From assembly GCF_019049655.1 (NCBI RefSeq), contig NZ_JAFMOX010000057.1, positions 122,781 to 186,780 on the forward strand: a DNA stretch of 64,000 nucleotides, given 5' to 3'. Under the pieces are notes generated by a model. That model was not told the DNA's origin. It did not search any database and saw only the letters and a program-made list of their open reading frames with translations. Positions 43,032-51,440 of this stretch are shown here, piece by piece. A program made the position numbers and the translations under genes. Origin of the DNA: Rahnella rivi. Its GTDB lineage: Bacteria > Pseudomonadota > Gammaproteobacteria > Enterobacterales > Enterobacteriaceae. Positions within the stretch are counted from its first letter, which is position 1. Each line of letters starts with the position of its first letter.

Positions 43032-45121
43032 ACCCAGCCTCCTGATGTCGATGGCGCCCAGGCAGAAGGTTTATCCTCTGTCCGCGCGCGGGTTGTTTTC
43101 GGTTTTGGGTGATTACTGCGGGCTGGCGGTTCTGACTGCGTGCCGGGTGTTGGTTGCGCAATGGGCTGCGCCCACGAAGGCGGTTTTACCCAGTCTATTC
43201 GCTCATACCCGCGCAAAATCACCAGTGCATGGGCATAGACCATCAGGTCGAACGCCTCGTTGGCCCCCTTGCCCGGCTTAGTCCATTTGCCGTCAGCGCC
43301 CCGTTCTTCGTAGGTCAGTTCGTCATAGAACCACTCCCCCAGCCAGTCAGGAAAGTGGACGTAGTTAGCCCCCGGCGTATCGCGCTGAAGGGCGTTACTG
43401 ATCCGGTCTTTGAGCATGTTGGTCTGCAGAAGGTAAAGCGGCACGTCACCGCGGGCCTCCGCCCGGCGGTTTGGGCGGTCGGTATTGTCCGGCAGTGACT
43501 TGGTGATCAGCTTGCTGCGGGTGGTGCTGTCGCCTTTGAAGAGATAAACGCGCTTGTGCACGCCATCGCGGCGGCATTGGCGCCAGAACTCATAGGCATT
43601 GCCGGTGACACCGTCTTCACCGCCGGAGTCGACGGCCATCGCCAGCACGGGCAGAGAAACGTCAGGATTGCTGTTGAGTGGCCACTGCTTATCCAGCACG
43701 TCCGTGCGCAGCAAATCCCAGTCTTCCAGATAGCCAGCCGGGTCAATCGGCAGGCTTTCGCCGTGCGGCCCCGTGCGCATCGACTGTTTAATGTTGTATC
43801 GGTCAACGACCCAGCGCTCACCGTGGGCGCCATAGCCGATCACCTGCACAACGAACCGCCGGTTGCGTCCGCCCTGTACGTCAACGGTCGCCACCAGAAA
43901 ACGCACCCCGTAAGGCACGGTGCGCTTGGTCACGGTCGAGGCGCGCGCCATCAGGGTTTCGGATTTGCGCTGCTCAACGCTGGACTGGGGGATATAAGGC
44001 AGACCCCAGTCAGTATTGATCACCGCTTTAAGGGTTTCTTCACTGCCGTTCGCCTCGTAGTCCTGCTGAGCGGAAAGCAACTTGTAGACCAGCTGCGAAA
44101 GCGTTTGGTACGCCGCGGCGGGTCCCTCCATCCAGAATGACGCAATGCGCGATCGTCTGGCCGTTCCCGTGACAGTGCCATGACGGTCAATCTGTTCACC
44201 GTCGCGAAGCCAGACACCTTTCTGATTAAGTGCGCGCTTCTGCCCTGCTGTAATTTTTCCCCGGCAATGCGGACACTCTATGAATGCCGCCTCGCTGGCG
44301 ACCACAGGGTCGGCAATATTCTGATAACCCTGCACCACGTCTTTCGCAGGCTGGAAGTGTTCGCCGCAGTGCGGACAAGCCCAGTACCAGCGTCGGCGAT
44401 CGCCACGGTTATATAAAGAAAGAATGCCGGTGGTCGGCGGCGCCTCATGCAGTGAACTGCGGCGCCATTTGGTATCACGAATATCGCGACCCGGTGAGCT
44501 CTCCACCAGCGTCATGCCCGAAGACATAAATGTCGTCGTACGTTTTGAGGCCAGCGTAAAAGCGTCTCCCTCACCGTCAATATCTTCGGGGAATCGGTCA
44601 TAGTCTGTCAGTGCAACGCACTTATAATCGGACGAGGACATAATATTAATAGAGGGCCAGCCGATTTTGAGGTAGTTCCCTGCCCGGAATGTCCGGTCGT
44701 ATACGTTGTTATCATTACGGCGCGGGCTCAGGCGTTTAGCCACTTCAGGGCTGCTGCGAAAGGTCCGGTCAAGGCGCTTTTTGCTGTGCTCACGCGCCTT
44801 CTCTTCCGTCATCTGGATAAGCAACATATCCGAAGGGTCACAGACAACGTTGTAAACAATCCAGCCGTCGATCAGACCGATGGTTTTACCTGTTCGGGAC
44901 GGACCGACGAAGATCACGGCGTCGTACTCGCGGGATGCCAGGCAGTTCATGGGGTCGACAACATACGGTGCCAGATTCGGATCCCAGGGAACGGAGTTTC
45001 CCGCCCCCATCGGCACGCGCATATATTGTCTGACCGCATCGGCAACCAGCATGCGCCGCGGTGCGCGAAGAATGCCTGGTACATCTCTCCGGATGCCACG
45101 CGCTGAAGCCCGCTTTGCCAT
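43028..45121 (-). CDS. A: Terminase large subunit (lambda GpA family)
   Basis: A 697-residue packaging motor. Walker A FVGPSRTGKT is at residues 71-80; CPHCGEHF and CPHCRGKI form zinc-binding CxxC pairs (about 250-285); the nuclease domain (VATVDVQGGRNRRFVVQVIGYG, ALAMAVDSGGEDG) follows. It cuts cos and pumps DNA into the prohead. GpA-type enzymes make cohesive ends, consistent with the cosN upstream. It starts 1 nt into the stop of the small subunit. Confidence 0.93.
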   Translation of the reverse strand: MAKRASARGIRRDVPGILRAPRRMLVADAVRQYMRVPMGAGNSVPWDPNLAPYVVDPMNCLASREYDAVIFVGPSRTGKTIGLIDGWIVYNVVCDPSDMLLIQMTEEKAREHSKKRLDRTFRSSPEVAKRLSPRRNDNNVYDRTFRAGNYLKIGWPSINIMSSSDYKCVALTDYDRFPEDIDGEGDAFTLASKRTTTFMSSGMTLVESSPGRDIRDTKWRRSSLHEAPPTTGILSLYNRGDRRRWYWACPHCGEHFQPAKDVVQGYQNIADPVVASEAAFIECPHCRGKITAGQKRALNQKGVWLRDGEQIDRHGTVTGTARRSRIASFWMEGPAAAYQTLSQLVYKLLSAQQDYEANGSEETLKAVINTDWGLPYIPQSSVEQRKSETLMARASTVTKRTVPYGVRFLVATVDVQGGRNRRFVVQVIGYGAHGERWVVDRYNIKQSMRTGPHGESLPIDPAGYLEDWDLLRTDVLDKQWPLNSNPDVSLPVLAMAVDSGGEDGVTGNAYEFWRQCRRDGVHKRVYLFKGDSTTRSKLITKSLPDNTDRPNRRAEARGDVPLYLLQTNMLKDRISNALQRDTPGANYVHFPDWLGEWFYDELTYEERGADGKWTKPGKGANEAFDLMVYAHALVILRGYERIDWVKPPSWAQPIAQPTPGTQSEPPARSNHPKPKTTRARTEDKPSAWAPSTSGGWV

Positions 45122-45609
45122 CAGTCCTCCTCAGACGTGTCCTCCTCCGGTTCTGCATCAGTGACCTTCTGCGCAATCTGGTCACGCAGATCATCAATAA
45201 TATTTTGTATACGCATCACGGCGGACGGCGGTAACGCGCAATCTCGCTCGAGTACGTCCGGCAACGTTTCCAGCACCTGAACCACGGCTTTCGCCATCAC
45301 TGAAAACTCTCTTGCCACATCTTCTGCAGGGATGAGCTGCCCCATGCTTTGTTCAAAGGTCAGACGCTCATTCTCGGCTTTCCAGTGCGCCAGCCGGTCG
45401 GACGGAGTCATTTCTGCCACATCTCCAGAAACCGTCGGGATCATCAATTCGGTTAATACATCGGTGACGGAAAATAATTTCAGTTTCGCGTTACTGCCCG
45501 GTGCAGGGTCGACGTTTTTCAGGCGCGCCGCGACCGTCTGCCGATGCACACCGGTGATCCCTGCAAGTTGGTTGATGTTCAGTTTGAGCGAGGCGATTTC
45601 TTGGTCCAT
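45121..45609 (-). CDS. Nu1: Terminase small subunit (Nu1 family)
   Basis: A 162-residue DNA-binding protein. The N-terminal winged helix (LNINQLAGITGVHRQTVAARLKNV, residues about 9-32) binds cosB; the acidic C-terminus (DAEPEEDTSEED) contacts the large subunit. ATG 45609 was chosen; a GTG 4 codons upstream is equally possible, since neither has a strong ribosome site. Confidence 0.88.
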   Translation of the reverse strand: MDQEIASLKLNINQLAGITGVHRQTVAARLKNVDPAPGSNAKLKLFSVTDVLTELMIPTVSGDVAEMTPSDRLAHWKAENERLTFEQSMGQLIPAEDVAREFSVMAKAVVQVLETLPDVLERDCALPPSAVMRIQNIIDDLRDQIAQKVTDAEPEEDTSEED

Positions 45610-45721
45610 GATGGTGAACACTTTTTAAACGATTCGACATCTTTGCAATTTCGCTTACTGCAAAATCAATAACCTGCGCAGATGATGATGATGACCCTAG
45701 ATCGCGAAAACTAGCCGTTTT

Positions 45722-45740
45722 CCGCGAGTCCGCCGCCCCG
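45722..45740. other. Predicted cosN packaging site
   Basis: On the minus strand CGGGGCGGCGGACTCGCGG, against lambda CGGGGCGGCGACCTCGCGG. It lies about 115 bp upstream of Nu1, between lysis genes and terminase, exactly where lambda cos lies. The 12-nt 5' overhang by analogy would be GGGCGGCGGACT. The AT-rich stretch between it and Nu1 is the presumed cosB. Confidence 0.8.
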
Positions 45741-45904
45741 TGGAGAGGCCCCCTGCTGGGAGTACCTTTTAATGCTAATGATTAAAAATGCAACTATATC
45801 GTAATGCGCCATTTAATCCGGAATTATGAGTAGTTGAGTTTAATACTCATTATTGCTTGCTGTTAGATCATCCTGAATTTGTTAAGACTTTTCTCCGGAA
45901 AATA

Positions 45905-45926
45905 AAAAACCGCCCGGAGGCGGCTT
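45905..45926 (-). terminator. Terminator after the 57-residue gene
   Basis: Minus strand: GCCGCC-TCCG-GGCGGT then T5. Confidence 0.75.
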
Positions 45927-45935
45927 ACATTCGTG

Positions 45936-46109
45936 CTATTTTCGGCCGAGCAGGACCTTTAGCCTTACAATTTCAGTTTCAAGTTCAACTATTGCGTCTA
46001 ATGCGACATCGACTAAAGAACTGACAGGCTTACCTTTATATAAATCTGATGAGCATAGCCTACCATGAGAAGCGTTCAGTAAAATTGTATGTGCGTCGTT
46101 ATCTGCCAT
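45936..46109 (-). CDS. Small acidic phage protein, unknown
   Basis: A 57-residue protein from ATG 46109 with a good ribosome site (GAGGGAATTAAGTC). The C-terminal helix LVDVALDAIVELETEIVRLKVLLGRK is a likely coiled-coil dimerisation segment. I do not recognise the family. It lies between cos and the lysis cassette on the late strand and is followed by its own terminator. AT-rich. Confidence 0.6.
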   Translation of the reverse strand: MADNDAHTILLNASHGRLCSSDLYKGKPVSSLVDVALDAIVELETEIVRLKVLLGRK

Positions 46110-46287
46110 GACTTAATTCCCTCTCAGGTCCAAGCATTTAATTACATGCTAATGAATAACACTACATAAGATTCATTAGGATTATGCAATCAGCGAAGCA
46201 CTGAATTGAAAAAACAAGATGGGGCATTTCTCACTGCGATGCACATACTTAATCGACCTTAACCTTCCTATGAGAGGAATAACATTC

Positions 46288-46341
46288 ATGTTGAAATCAA
46301 GTATTTTGTACCTGATACTGGTCATACCCACTTGGGGTTAA
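46288..46341 (+). CDS. Possible 17-residue hydrophobic leader peptide
   Basis: MLKSSILYLILVIPTWG after a GAGGA site, 16 bp before the ClpP-like gene and on the same strand. It could be a membrane micropeptide or a leader that affects translation of the next gene. Too short to be certain. Confidence 0.3.
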   Translation: MLKSSILYLILVIPTWG

Positions 46342-46357
46342 CCTTCTGGTAATTATA

Positions 46358-46909
46358 ATGATTCATACAGCTCATTTTTTATGTCCAGTTAATCCGAGCA
46401 CAGTCTGTAGCCTTCAGAACAGTTGCTTATCAGCACTGGCGCAAGGTGCGACGCAAATAAATTTACACATATCCAGTTCAGGGGGGGACGTAACCTCAGG
46501 ATTCACAGCTTACAACTTTATAAAAACCCTCCCTATACCTGTTCACTGCTTCAACATCAGCAATATCGATTCAATAGCTAATGCAATTTTCCTTGCTGGG
46601 TCACGTCGCTTTGCTAATCATGGCGCGAGATTTCTTTTACATCCTTTCCAATGGCAATTCGGAGGGATGCAAAGTGTCGATCATGAAAGAATGCGAGAAT
46701 GGGTTTCAAGTTTAGACCACGATCTCGACCGTTTGGTCTCTTTGTTTAACGAAGAAACTATCGGAGCAACTATGCTCTGCGACTGGCGGGAGTTTATCAG
46801 AACATCCACTATTCTCAACCCTGAACGAGCTGCCGCACTGGGACTTATCGAAGGTGTACAAGAGGCCACTATCGCTAATCCCAACGCAACTTGGTGGATC
46901 AATTGTTAA
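46358..46909 (+). CDS. ClpP-like serine protease, moron
   Basis: A 183-residue ClpP/crotonase-fold protein. The oxyanion strip SSSGGDVTSGFTAYNFIK (39-56) matches ClpP, the nucleophile position is Ser72 in IDSIANAIFLAGS and His95 in ARFLLHPFQW matches the ClpP His. The Gly-x-x-Ala context before Ser is less conserved than in ClpP. There is no ClpX-docking signature that I can identify. It is AT-rich and on the plus strand between cos and the lysis genes, opposite to late transcription, so it is probably expressed by the prophage. A self-standing second ClpP-like protein besides the prohead protease is unusual. Confidence 0.75.
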   Translation: MIHTAHFLCPVNPSTVCSLQNSCLSALAQGATQINLHISSSGGDVTSGFTAYNFIKTLPIPVHCFNISNIDSIANAIFLAGSRRFANHGARFLLHPFQWQFGGMQSVDHERMREWVSSLDHDLDRLVSLFNEETIGATMLCDWREFIRTSTILNPERAAALGLIEGVQEATIANPNATWWINC

Positions 46910-47032
46910 CATATTAGCTTTTATCCTTTCCACCCGATTGCATTAAATTACAGTCGGGTATTTAACTTATTATTTATGTACCCAATTTATCTTTCAACTT
47001 AATAAAACTGTCCATTAGCAAACAATATCCTG

Positions 47033-47092
47033 TCAATCAGTATGATATCGCTTCTGAGCTTCAGCGGCATAGCCCTGAAGGTATTGGATCAC
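47033..47092 (-). pseudogene. Remnant of a second Rz 3' end
   Basis: Nineteen codons, VIQYLQGYAAEAQKRYHTD then stop, preceded by an in-frame stop. The intact Rz ends VIEYLQGYVEQVAKQCKP, so VI-YLQGY is shared. The nucleotide match is diverged, so the remnant came from another phage's Rz and was left when the island between the lysis genes and cos was assembled. Confidence 0.6.
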
Positions 47093-47214
47093 TTGTTACT
47101 CGTGCTGGTTGACTGCAATATTGAGAACTCATAGCTCAACTATTGTAATTTTCTAAGGACTTTAAGCATTTTGTGCTCTATTGTTAGGATATCCTTTCAA
47201 CAGAGTGAAAACCT

Positions 47215-47502
47215 ATGGAATGGAAAGTTGTAGACAGAATCTTTTCAACGGCAGAAAACCTGCAGATTTTAAAAGTGACTGCACCAGGAAATCTGAAGTT
47301 CTCAATCTGGGTTAAATCTAATCTCGAAGTGCCACTTTGTTGCATGCTAACGCCTGTGATCGATGGATATATTGCCAACCATGACAAAGGCCATTTTGTT
47401 GCTATCCAAAAAGTTGTGCCATTTAGCATCAATCAGTGGGAGCACCTTAAATCAGCCCAACAACCAACCCAGTCGGTCAATGAGGATGAAGTTGTTATCT
47501 AG
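47215..47502 (+). CDS. Unknown moron protein next to Rz
   Basis: A 95-residue protein on the plus strand (MEWKVVDRIFSTAENLQILKVTAPGNLKFSIWVKSNLEVPLCCMLTPVIDGYIANHDKGHFVAIQKVVPFSINQW). It is predicted beta-rich with no signal peptide; I do not recognise it. It is AT-rich and convergent with Rz (17 bp apart), with the Rz remnant on its other side, so it entered as foreign cargo. Confidence 0.6.
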   Translation: MEWKVVDRIFSTAENLQILKVTAPGNLKFSIWVKSNLEVPLCCMLTPVIDGYIANHDKGHFVAIQKVVPFSINQWEHLKSAQQPTQSVNEDEVVI

Positions 47503-47519
47503 GAAGTTTCTCCAGACAA

Positions 47520-48023
47520 TTAAGGTTTGCATTGTTTTGCAACTTGCTCGACATAGCCTTGGAGATATTCAATCACTTCGTTGTCTTTGATGGCGCTGGC
47601 TCGGAGATCGAGAACAGCCCGTCCACCAGCGCCAGAGAGTTCGACTTGTGCTGCATCGCCCAGGCCGCCGGTTCCGGTAGTGCTGTTCCCGACGAGCTCG
47701 CAGGTGGCAAGGTTTGCTGCCGCGATCCGCACCCGGCGAGTGCCAGCAGCGACATCAGCACGCAACCGGTCATTTTTGGCCTGTTCATCGGCTAATTCCT
47801 TCGTGTGTTTGGCATCCAGCGCCGCCAGCGCGGTTTGTGCCGCTTCGGTTCGCTTCTTCTGCTTAGTCAGGTCAATCACGGCCTGATCACTGAATTTCTT
47901 CAGCTCTGCGGTGTGGAATTCATTCAACTTTGATACGTCAGCGTCCCAGCGTATTCCTTCAATCCACCAGGTCAGCGCCCCGCCAGCTACGAAGGCCAGC
48001 ACGATCGATAAATTGTTATTCAT
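47520..48023 (-). CDS. Rz: i-spanin Rz
   Basis: A 167-residue inner-membrane spanin: N-terminal TM (LSIVLAFVAGGALTWWI, 5-21) and a long periplasmic coiled coil (KLNEFHTAELKKFSDQ...KHTKELADEQAKNDRLR). With Rz1 it fuses inner and outer membranes in the last step of lysis. It overlaps the endolysin gene by 8 bp. Confidence 0.9.
   Translation of the reverse strand: MNNNLSIVLAFVAGGALTWWIEGIRWDADVSKLNEFHTAELKKFSDQAVIDLTKQKKRTEAAQTALAALDAKHTKELADEQAKNDRLRADVAAGTRRVRIAAANLATCELVGNSTTGTGGLGDAAQVELSGAGGRAVLDLRASAIKDNEVIEYLQGYVEQVAKQCKP
47573..47788 (-). CDS. Rz1: o-spanin lipoprotein Rz1 (nested in Rz)
   Basis: A 71-residue lipoprotein in another frame within Rz. Signal MNRPKMTGCVLMSLLALAGC gives a lipidated Cys20; the mature part is Pro-rich (LPPASSSGTALPEP). 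Full nesting is as in lambda Rz/Rz1. Confidence 0.88.
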   Translation of the reverse strand: MNRPKMTGCVLMSLLALAGCGSRQQTLPPASSSGTALPEPAAWAMQHKSNSLALVDGLFSISEPAPSKTTK

Positions 48024-48579
48024 CCAGCCCCCAGCAGGTCAGTTCGCTTTCTTGATCACGCCTGATGACCTGACCAGCGCAGTTGTTCGCCCAAATTCGG
48101 CAATCTTTCCCACCGTCCCAGATCCAGCGTTTAATCTCTGCGCAAGCACCAAGGCGGTCACCGGCGTTAATTTTTCGGTAGAACGTAGAAGGGAAGCATT
48201 TGCTCGGCCCGATGTTCCAAGGACAGAACGAGGCGATCCCTACCTTCTGGGGAGGAGTAAGCGGAACGTGAATGTTTTTATCAACCCACGCCAGCGCTTT
48301 GGCCTGCTCGGCTTTGTCGATAGCATCGCACTGTGACGGCGTTAGCTTCATGCCTTTAAGTACAGGCTTGCCATTCACATACGTCACGCCGCCGCAGATT
48401 GTCCAGATGCCACCTTGATCAGGGTAGGCAATGAGGCTTGTGCCTTCTTTCTCATCCTGAAATTGACCCATCAGAGCCGGGGCCGAGGCGCCAGCAGCAA
48501 TCAGCGCCAGCATTGCTGTACTGAGCTTTGTCTTAAGCTTTGCCAAATCAGACCTCGTTGGTTTTCTGTGCGAGATCAT
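48016..48579 (-). CDS. R: SAR endolysin (GH24 lysozyme)
   Basis: A 187-residue lysozyme. Residues about 19-36 form a weakly hydrophobic signal-anchor-release segment (STAMLALIAAGASAPALMG). The catalytic triad is Glu45, Asp54 and Thr60 with T4-lysozyme spacing (E-8-D-5-T). It is exported by Sec, held inactive at the membrane and released on depolarisation. Several Cys suggest disulfide-regulated activation, as in P1 Lyz. It overlaps the holin gene. Confidence 0.88.
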   Translation of the reverse strand: MISHRKPTRSDLAKLKTKLSTAMLALIAAGASAPALMGQFQDEKEGTSLIAYPDQGGIWTICGGVTYVNGKPVLKGMKLTPSQCDAIDKAEQAKALAWVDKNIHVPLTPPQKVGIASFCPWNIGPSKCFPSTFYRKINAGDRLGACAEIKRWIWDGGKDCRIWANNCAGQVIRRDQESELTCWGLDE

Positions 48580-48817
48580 TCACCAGCTGAACCGTTGCTG
48601 ATGGATTTTTGGTATCAACCTTATCGGCGATCTCTTGGAGTATCCGTGTGCGCTTCATCTGTTCGCGACGATTCAGGAAATACGTCAAAGCTGTAAAGAG
48701 TGCCCCGATCAGCACGCCAGCGATAAAGCCCCAATCCTGAAGGGATAAGCTTGCAAAGAAGGCCGTAATTCCAGCACCACCATATGTAGCGTTACTGTAT
48801 TTTTCGTCCATTTTCAT
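48548..48817 (-). CDS. S: Pinholin, S21-like
   Basis: An 89-residue membrane protein starting MKMDEKYSNATYGGAG after a GGAGGG site. Two hydrophobic segments (TM1 about 11-27, TM2 about 31-48) and a basic tail (NRREQMKRTRI) match S21 of phage 21. Met1 and Met3 allow a dual start like S21 71/68, the longer form carrying Lys2 as an antiholin. Pinholins only depolarise the membrane and need a SAR endolysin, which is what follows. Confidence 0.8.
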   Translation of the reverse strand: MKMDEKYSNATYGGAGITAFFASLSLQDWGFIAGVLIGALFTALTYFLNRREQMKRTRILQEIADKVDTKNPSATVQLVNDLAQKTNEV

Positions 48818-49039
48818 AGTCTCCCCCTCCGGTTTGCCGGTTGGGTGCGCAGTCGAGATGTAGGAAGAAATTAGCGGCTCAGTCACTTTGCGAAAATTGA
48901 ATGGTTAGCTGATTGACTGGCCGCTAAAAGCGGAAAAGGCCACCTATATGCAGCCCTTAATTTCACTTAAAAATTATTTAACTATTGACCATTAAAGATG
49001 TATGTTTTTTTCTTCCCTGGTGTTGGCCACTGATTGGCA

Positions 49040-49077
49040 ACCTCACTTTCTGCTTAGTGCAGAGGTGAGGTTTTTTT
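49040..49077 (+). terminator. Plus-strand terminator in the lysis leader
   Basis: AACCTCAC...CTGC / GCAG...GTGAGGTT hairpin followed by T8. No plus-strand ORF lies upstream, so it may end a short plus-strand RNA antisense to the late leader. Confidence 0.65.
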
Positions 49078-49162
49078 TGGATAACTTCCGAGATATAAGG
49101 CCAACTAAGTAAGAGAGTGCTAAATGCACATTGCTATCTTCAATGCCGAATCAATGAAATAA

Positions 49163-49187
49163 AAAAGGCCGCCCGCAGGCAGCCTTA
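49163..49187 (-). terminator. Terminator after the 84-residue gene
   Basis: Minus strand: GGCTGCC-TGCG-GGCGGCC then T6. Confidence 0.75.
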
Positions 49188-49203
49188 CTAAAGTTTTCTT
49201 ACA

Positions 49204-49458
49204 CTATGTAGTTACCGAGCTCATTAGCCGCGACCACTCTTCTATCTGGGGTCGGTAAATGAATTTAGCTTCATCAGGTTCGAAAAGACTGAGACCTTTT
49301 ACGATGCATGCAATACAGGGAAACTGCTCAGGCATCTGAGCTAATATCTCCCGCTCCAGTAAGTCAGGATCAAATAATGTGCTCAGGCCTTCATCTAAAC
49401 GCAAAAAGTCATGAGTCATCCACAATTTGTATTCAAATTCGTTTTTCAACAGTTTCAT
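49204..49458 (-). CDS. Small protein of unknown family, copy 1
   Basis: An 84-residue acidic protein from ATG 49458 (MKLLKNEFEYKLWMTHDFLRLDEGLSTLFDPDLLEREILAQMPEQFPCIACIVKGLSLFEPDEAKFIYRP), after an AGGAGG site. It is about half identical to the next upstream gene along its full length. The shared pattern is EFEYxxWMxxDFxxLDE...FPCIxxxVKGxSxxEPEAxxFxYR. No family recognised. Placed upstream of the holin on the late strand; AT-rich. Confidence 0.65.
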   Translation of the reverse strand: MKLLKNEFEYKLWMTHDFLRLDEGLSTLFDPDLLEREILAQMPEQFPCIACIVKGLSLFEPDEAKFIYRPQIEEWSRLMSSVTT

Positions 49459-49565
49459 AGCCCCTCCTTTTTTATCTAAAAAGGATAGCAATGATTCTGC
49501 CAAACGGTAATGAATTGACACATTTTTGACAGGTCACCTGCGGCAGCCGTTGAGCCTTGACTTTT

Positions 49566-49817
49566 CTAGTCCAAGATACCGAATAGTCTGGCCCACTCTA
49601 CAACCTGAGAACGGTAGACAAATTGCAAAGCTTCAGGCTCTAAAGGGCTTGGACCTTTTACTACGAAAACAATGCATGGAAATTGATCGGGCATCTGATG
49701 CAAAAGTTCTCTTTCTAACTCATCGGGCTCGAAAACGGATGGGTATTTCTCATCAAGATGAAAGTAATCTTTCTCCATCCATTGTCTATATTCAAACTCA
49801 GTATTTAGTAGCTTCAT
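49566..49817 (-). CDS. Small protein of unknown family, copy 2
   Basis: An 83-residue paralogue of the gene at 49204 (MKLLNTEFEYRQWMEKDYFHLDEKYPSVFEPDELERELLHQMPDQFPCIVFVVKGPSPLEPEALQFVYRS). Start ATG 49817 matches the paralogue's start. The two copies are separated by about 110 bp. Divergence suggests either an old duplication or retention of two variants with different partners. Confidence 0.65.
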   Translation of the reverse strand: MKLLNTEFEYRQWMEKDYFHLDEKYPSVFEPDELERELLHQMPDQFPCIVFVVKGPSPLEPEALQFVYRSQVVEWARLFGILD

Positions 49818-50004
49818 GCAAATCACCCCACGCTAATGTCTATGAACAGGATAGCAGGCATCAGGCTACTGAACGATGATTTAGATCCACACTCTCGCAG
49901 TGTTAGATTGAGTAACGGGCATTGGTAAACCCCTTATCACTGTTATTGTCCTCCGCGAATAGTGGGCATAAAAAAGTCCCAGACAATGCCGGGGCTGTAA
50001 TGTG

Positions 50005-51060
50005 TTATGAGGTATTCGACTGTTCAGGGAATACATCTCCCAACGTCTGGTTATACCGTTCCTCTTCGAGTTCCACGCCCAGCGCGAAACGTCCCAGGTT
50101 GATGGCCTCTTTTATCGTGGAACCTGATCCCATGAAAAAATCAGCCACTACATCACCCGGTCGGCTGCTGGCGTTGATGATGTCTCTCATCATCTCCGCT
50201 GGCTTTTCGCATGAGTGTTTTCCAGGATAATAAGGAACTGACTTATACGTCCATACGTCTGTAAACGGTACGAGACTCGTCACTGTGAAAGGCCGTCGCA
50301 ATTGCTTTAGCTCATCCACCAGATCCGTATAACGTCGGGATAATGAATGATATTCAACTACCAACTGATGGTGAGGAAGTTCCAGCTCTTGCCGCGCATG
50401 CTTTTCTCGGGCTACGCGATCAAATAAGCCTTGAAGCGCCAGATAGTCTTTCTCACTGGGTAATTGCCACTGGCTCTCGCTGAACCAATGCGAAGCCATT
50501 TGCTTACCAGTTGCCTGATGAATTTCTTTAGCACTGATCCCCAACGCTTTGCGGGCATCACTAAAATAATCAACCAGAGGCTTGAGCGTATTTTTGCGTT
50601 GTTCCTTGCACTGCGCGGAATAACTTGATGCCTTACCTCTATAAGGCCCGCTGTAATGCTCAGCGAAGAGGATCCTCTCAGTAGCGGGGAAATAGGCCCT
50701 CAAGTCTTCTTTGTGCTGCCTGTTCCATGGCCCGGAAGGTTTGGACCAGATGATGTGGTTCAGAATCTTGAACCGCTCACGCATCAGTAACTCAGTGTCA
50801 GCAGCCAAACGCGAACCGCAAAATACGTACAGGCTGCCAGATGGTTTTAGTACGCGCCAGAACTCCGCAAATATCTCGTCAAGCCATGTCAGATAAGCTG
50901 ACTCGTCAGGCCATTGATTGTCCCATTTACATGATTTAACCCTGAAATAGGGAGGATCCGTGGCAATCAGGTCAATGCAGTTATCAGGTAAGGTTTTGAT
51001 GTATTGGAGTGAGTCAGCACAAATAATATTTATACTGTTTAAATTCACAGTGTTTTTCAT
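50005..51060 (-). CDS. DNA methyltransferase (N6_N4_Mtase family), orphan
   Basis: A 351-residue amino-methyltransferase. DPPY is at residues 35-38 near the N-terminus and the AdoMet motif VADFFMGSGST near residues 312-322, the order of beta-class enzymes. Between them lies an extra helical stretch (about 150-260; ALGISAKEIHQATGKQMASHWFSE resembles a helix-turn-helix) that probably reads the target. No restriction gene is adjacent, so it may protect phage DNA from host restriction or control genes. It lies downstream of Q in the late leader region. Confidence 0.88.
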   Translation of the reverse strand: MKNTVNLNSINIICADSLQYIKTLPDNCIDLIATDPPYFRVKSCKWDNQWPDESAYLTWLDEIFAEFWRVLKPSGSLYVFCGSRLAADTELLMRERFKILNHIIWSKPSGPWNRQHKEDLRAYFPATERILFAEHYSGPYRGKASSYSAQCKEQRKNTLKPLVDYFSDARKALGISAKEIHQATGKQMASHWFSESQWQLPSEKDYLALQGLFDRVAREKHARQELELPHHQLVVEYHSLSRRYTDLVDELKQLRRPFTVTSLVPFTDVWTYKSVPYYPGKHSCEKPAEMMRDIINASSRPGDVVADFFMGSGSTIKEAINLGRFALGVELEEERYNQTLGDVFPEQSNTS

Positions 51061-51205
51061 AGATCAGAGACGCCCTTTTTGATAGGCTCCATTTGCTGTG
51101 TGCACATCAGCAATGGGCCTCGGTTCGCTCGTGACCAACTAACGGGCGAATGGCGTGCACGATGTTATCAGCATCATGTACGCCGCCCATTCCACAAACA
51201 AATAA

Positions 51206-51294
51206 GCCCTGGCAAATGCCGGGGCTTTTCTTTGGAATAAAAAAGGCCGCCATCTGGCAGCCATTAAAACGAGAAAACCCGCATGAGGCGGGCT
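51206..51294. terminator. Three consecutive hairpins upstream of the methyltransferase
   Basis: AAGCCCtGGC-AAAT-GCCgGGGCTTTT (51206-51231, better on plus strand), GGCcGCC/GGCaGCC (51243-51262, T6 on minus strand) and CCCGC/GCGGG (51275-51291, T4 on minus strand). The gene-free interval 51061-51298 holds nothing else I can identify. Confidence 0.55.
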
Positions 51295-51440
51295 TGGGTT
51301 AACATTCGACTGAGCGCTGAGAGTGTGAAGGGGATCGATAGTGCGTATCGTTGTTTACCCAACGCTCATGCGAATGCGCTTTCCAATCACTCCGGTTATC
51401 CCATCTTCGCAGACTGAAAAGCATTGTTTGGTTGTTGCAG

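Noticed and set aside
46420..46500. ClpP-like gene as a second prohead protease
   Set aside because: Opposite strand, AT-rich and not linked to capsid genes; a protease is already fused to the major capsid protein.
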